64,000 nucleotides of DNA from Qipengyuania flava (GTDB taxonomy: Bacteria > Pseudomonadota > Alphaproteobacteria > Sphingomonadales > Sphingomonadaceae): positions 1,171,974 to 1,235,973 of the forward strand of contig NZ_JAASQU010000001.1 in the NCBI RefSeq assembly GCF_011762005.1, read 5' to 3'. Each line of letters opens with the position of its first letter. Positions within the stretch are counted from its first letter, which is position 1. This document shows positions 62,681-64,000 of the stretch, piece by piece. The notes below the pieces were generated by a model. The model made no database searches, was not told the DNA's origin, and saw nothing but the letters and a program-made list of their open reading frames with translations. The translations under genes were made by a program, and so were the position numbers.

Positions 62681-63699
62681 GCGGCGCGATCCTCCGCCAG
62701 CCCTAGCAGCGCGTCGCGCTTGGCCAGCAATTCGGTGGTATCGGGACCATCTTGCGGAGCCGTCATCGCGTCATGCACGCGTTCGAGCCGCTTGGCCGCC
62801 GCATCCCCGAGGTCGGGCGACTGCTCGGCGATCGCGCGCTGGTCGTCCATCTTCGCCCAGCAGTTCAAGACGATGTCGCACCCCGCCTTCAGCGCACGGC
62901 GGGCGCGTTCGGGAATCGAGCCGTCGAGCGCCTGCATGTCGATATCATCGGACAGCAGAAGCCCGTCGAAGCCGATGCGCTGGCGAATGATCTCGTCGAT
63001 CACCTTGGCCGACAGCGTGGCCGGATGGTCGGTATCCCATGCCTCGAAGACGATATGCGCGCTCATGCCCAATGGATGGGCCGCCAGAGTGCGGAAGGGC
63101 TCCAGGTCGACCGCCAGATCCTCGTCACTCGCTGCGACGCGTGGCAGTTCCTTGTGCGAATCGCAGGTTGCGCGGCCGTGTCCCGGCATATGCTTGAGAC
63201 AGCCGACGATGCCTGCGCGCGACATCCCGTCGAGCACTGCGCGGCCCAGCGCAGCGACCTGCAGCGGATCGCTGCCCAGCGCGCGATCGCCGATTACATC
63301 GTCTGTTTCCTTGCGGCGCACGTCGAAAGGCGCGTGGTAATCTACCGTGATGCCCATTTCCGCCAGTTCGCGGCCCATTGCCTCGGCGTTAGCGCGTGCG
63401 GCCTCGATCGCGGAAGCGGGTGCGATGTCCCACAGCCGCGCAAAAGCCTCGCCCGCAGGATAGCGCTGCCACACGGGCGGCTTCATCCGCGCCACGCGGC
63501 CGCCTTCCTGGTCGATGGAAATAATCAGCTGCTCGCGCCCGTGAATCGAGCGCAAGTCGTCGGTCAGCCGCCGCAATTGCCCCTTGTTCTCGCAATTGCG
63601 CGCGAACAGGATGTAGCCCGCCGGATCGGCATCGGCGAAGAAGGCGCGTTCCTCTTGCGAAAGAGAGGGGCCGGCAATGCCGAAAATGGCAGGTGTCAT
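62677..63699 (-). CDS. nagZ: beta-N-acetylglucosaminidase NagZ
   Basis: GH3 cytoplasmic enzyme in peptidoglycan recycling, splitting GlcNAc from anhydro-muropeptides. 340 residues. IISIDQEGGRVARM, KHMPGHGRATCDSH with the catalytic His, and DGLLLSDDIDMQAL with the nucleophile Asp. ATG 63699. Coupled by GTGA to scpA; a SPOR gene lies upstream. Confidence 0.95.
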   Translation of the reverse strand: MTPAIFGIAGPSLSQEERAFFADADPAGYILFARNCENKGQLRRLTDDLRSIHGREQLIISIDQEGGRVARMKPPVWQRYPAGEAFARLWDIAPASAIEAARANAEAMGRELAEMGITVDYHAPFDVRRKETDDVIGDRALGSDPLQVAALGRAVLDGMSRAGIVGCLKHMPGHGRATCDSHKELPRVAASDEDLAVDLEPFRTLAAHPLGMSAHIVFEAWDTDHPATLSAKVIDEIIRQRIGFDGLLLSDDIDMQALDGSIPERARRALKAGCDIVLNCWAKMDDQRAIAEQSPDLGDAAAKRLERVHDAMTAPQDGPDTTELLAKRDALLGLAEDRAA

Positions 63700-63778
63700 A
63701 TCGAGAAAATGAGCGCCGACGCCGTTTCCCGCAAGTTCCGACCGCGCGTCAGATGTGGAAAGCGGCGCCAGTGACGAC

Positions 63779-64000
63779 CTATTTGATGAAGCAGGCCAGC
63801 CCGTCGGCCTTCAGCGCTGCACACAGCCGATCCGCCGAAGCCCGGTCGCCGGCTAGCGCCTGCAGCCGGTAGACTTTCCCGATATCGACCTGCGCCTCGA
63901 TCACGCGGTGCCGCACCCCATTGAGCGCTTCGGTCTGGCGCATGAGGTTGGACCAGGCGGCCTCGGCATCTTCGCGGCGCGGATAGGCCCCTACCTGCAC
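63779..64000 (-). CDS. SPOR-domain protein, C-terminal part (cut by window edge)
   Basis: 73 C-terminal residues of a reading frame open at the right edge. The sequence VQVGAYPRREDAEAAWSNL and YRLQALAGDRASADRLCAAL is a SPOR domain, which binds denuded septal peptidoglycan. Order SPOR-nagZ-scpA-scpB is typical of Sphingomonadales. Total length unknown. Confidence 0.85.
   Translation of the reverse strand: MQVGAYPRREDAEAAWSNLMRQTEALNGVRHRVIEAQVDIGKVYRLQALAGDRASADRLCAALKADGLACFIK

Overview
The window looks like the core chromosome of an alphaproteobacterium of the order Sphingomonadales, most likely the Erythrobacteraceae. Pointers are the high G+C, a very long FtsZ C-terminal linker, a serC leader and a probable ybhL leader (RNA classes known from Alphaproteobacteria), GANTC and CtrA/DnaA-type sites, a Bpt-type aminoacyl-transferase, and gene orders such as SPOR-nagZ-scpA-scpB-tatABC. 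The genus is an inference; no rRNA is present.

Layout: 1-1.9 kb serine biosynthesis (serA cut by the left edge, serC with leader RNA, separated by a REP-like inverted repeat). 2-10.4 kb mixed genes: a GT4 glycosyltransferase, a four-helix membrane protein with a PadR regulator and its palindromic operator, rarA, a DUF429-like protein, glutaminase, tRNA-Ala(CGC), a lipoprotein, a YbhL/Bax-inhibitor protein and a YbjN protein. 10.4-31 kb is a complete division and cell-wall (dcw) cluster on the minus strand: mraZ, rsmH, ftsL, ftsI, murE, murF, mraY, murD, ftsW, murG, murC, murB, ddl, ftsQ, ftsA, ftsZ, then a TPR/SPOR protein. Most neighbours share ATGA/GTGA/TGATG stop-start overlaps; only ftsZ has a sizeable upstream gap, which carries a perfect DnaA box and two GANTC sites. 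Upstream of mraZ lie two oppositely oriented, helically phased arrays of CGGGA(A/T), probable MraZ operators.

31.3-43.4 kb: a GldG-like lipoprotein, a proline/threonine-rich membrane protein, cysteine synthase, 2Fe-2S ferredoxin, an AlkA-type glycosylase, an SDR, PCD/DCoH, ccmAB, methionine aminopeptidase, a DUF3298-type lipoprotein, an M17 aminopeptidase, an orphan SH3-like protein, argC, and the nitrogen pair glnB-glnA with a candidate sigma-54 promoter. 43.6-49.3 kb is a surface/secretion segment: a 1150-residue S1-protease autotransporter, a GH24 lysozyme, a secreted repeat protein and a fasciclin lipoprotein. 49.3-56.5 kb: bpt-tamA-tamB operon behind a pair of CtrA-like sites. 56.6-64 kb: threonine ammonia-lyase, a periplasmic amidohydrolase, tatC-tatB-tatA, scpB-scpA, nagZ and a SPOR protein cut by the right edge.

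Most of the window is housekeeping. I see no CRISPR, insertion sequence, prophage or biosynthetic cluster. The most interesting material is regulatory: the paired phased arrays before mraZ, the DnaA/GANTC region before ftsZ, the CtrA-like sites before bpt-tamAB, and the structured leaders.
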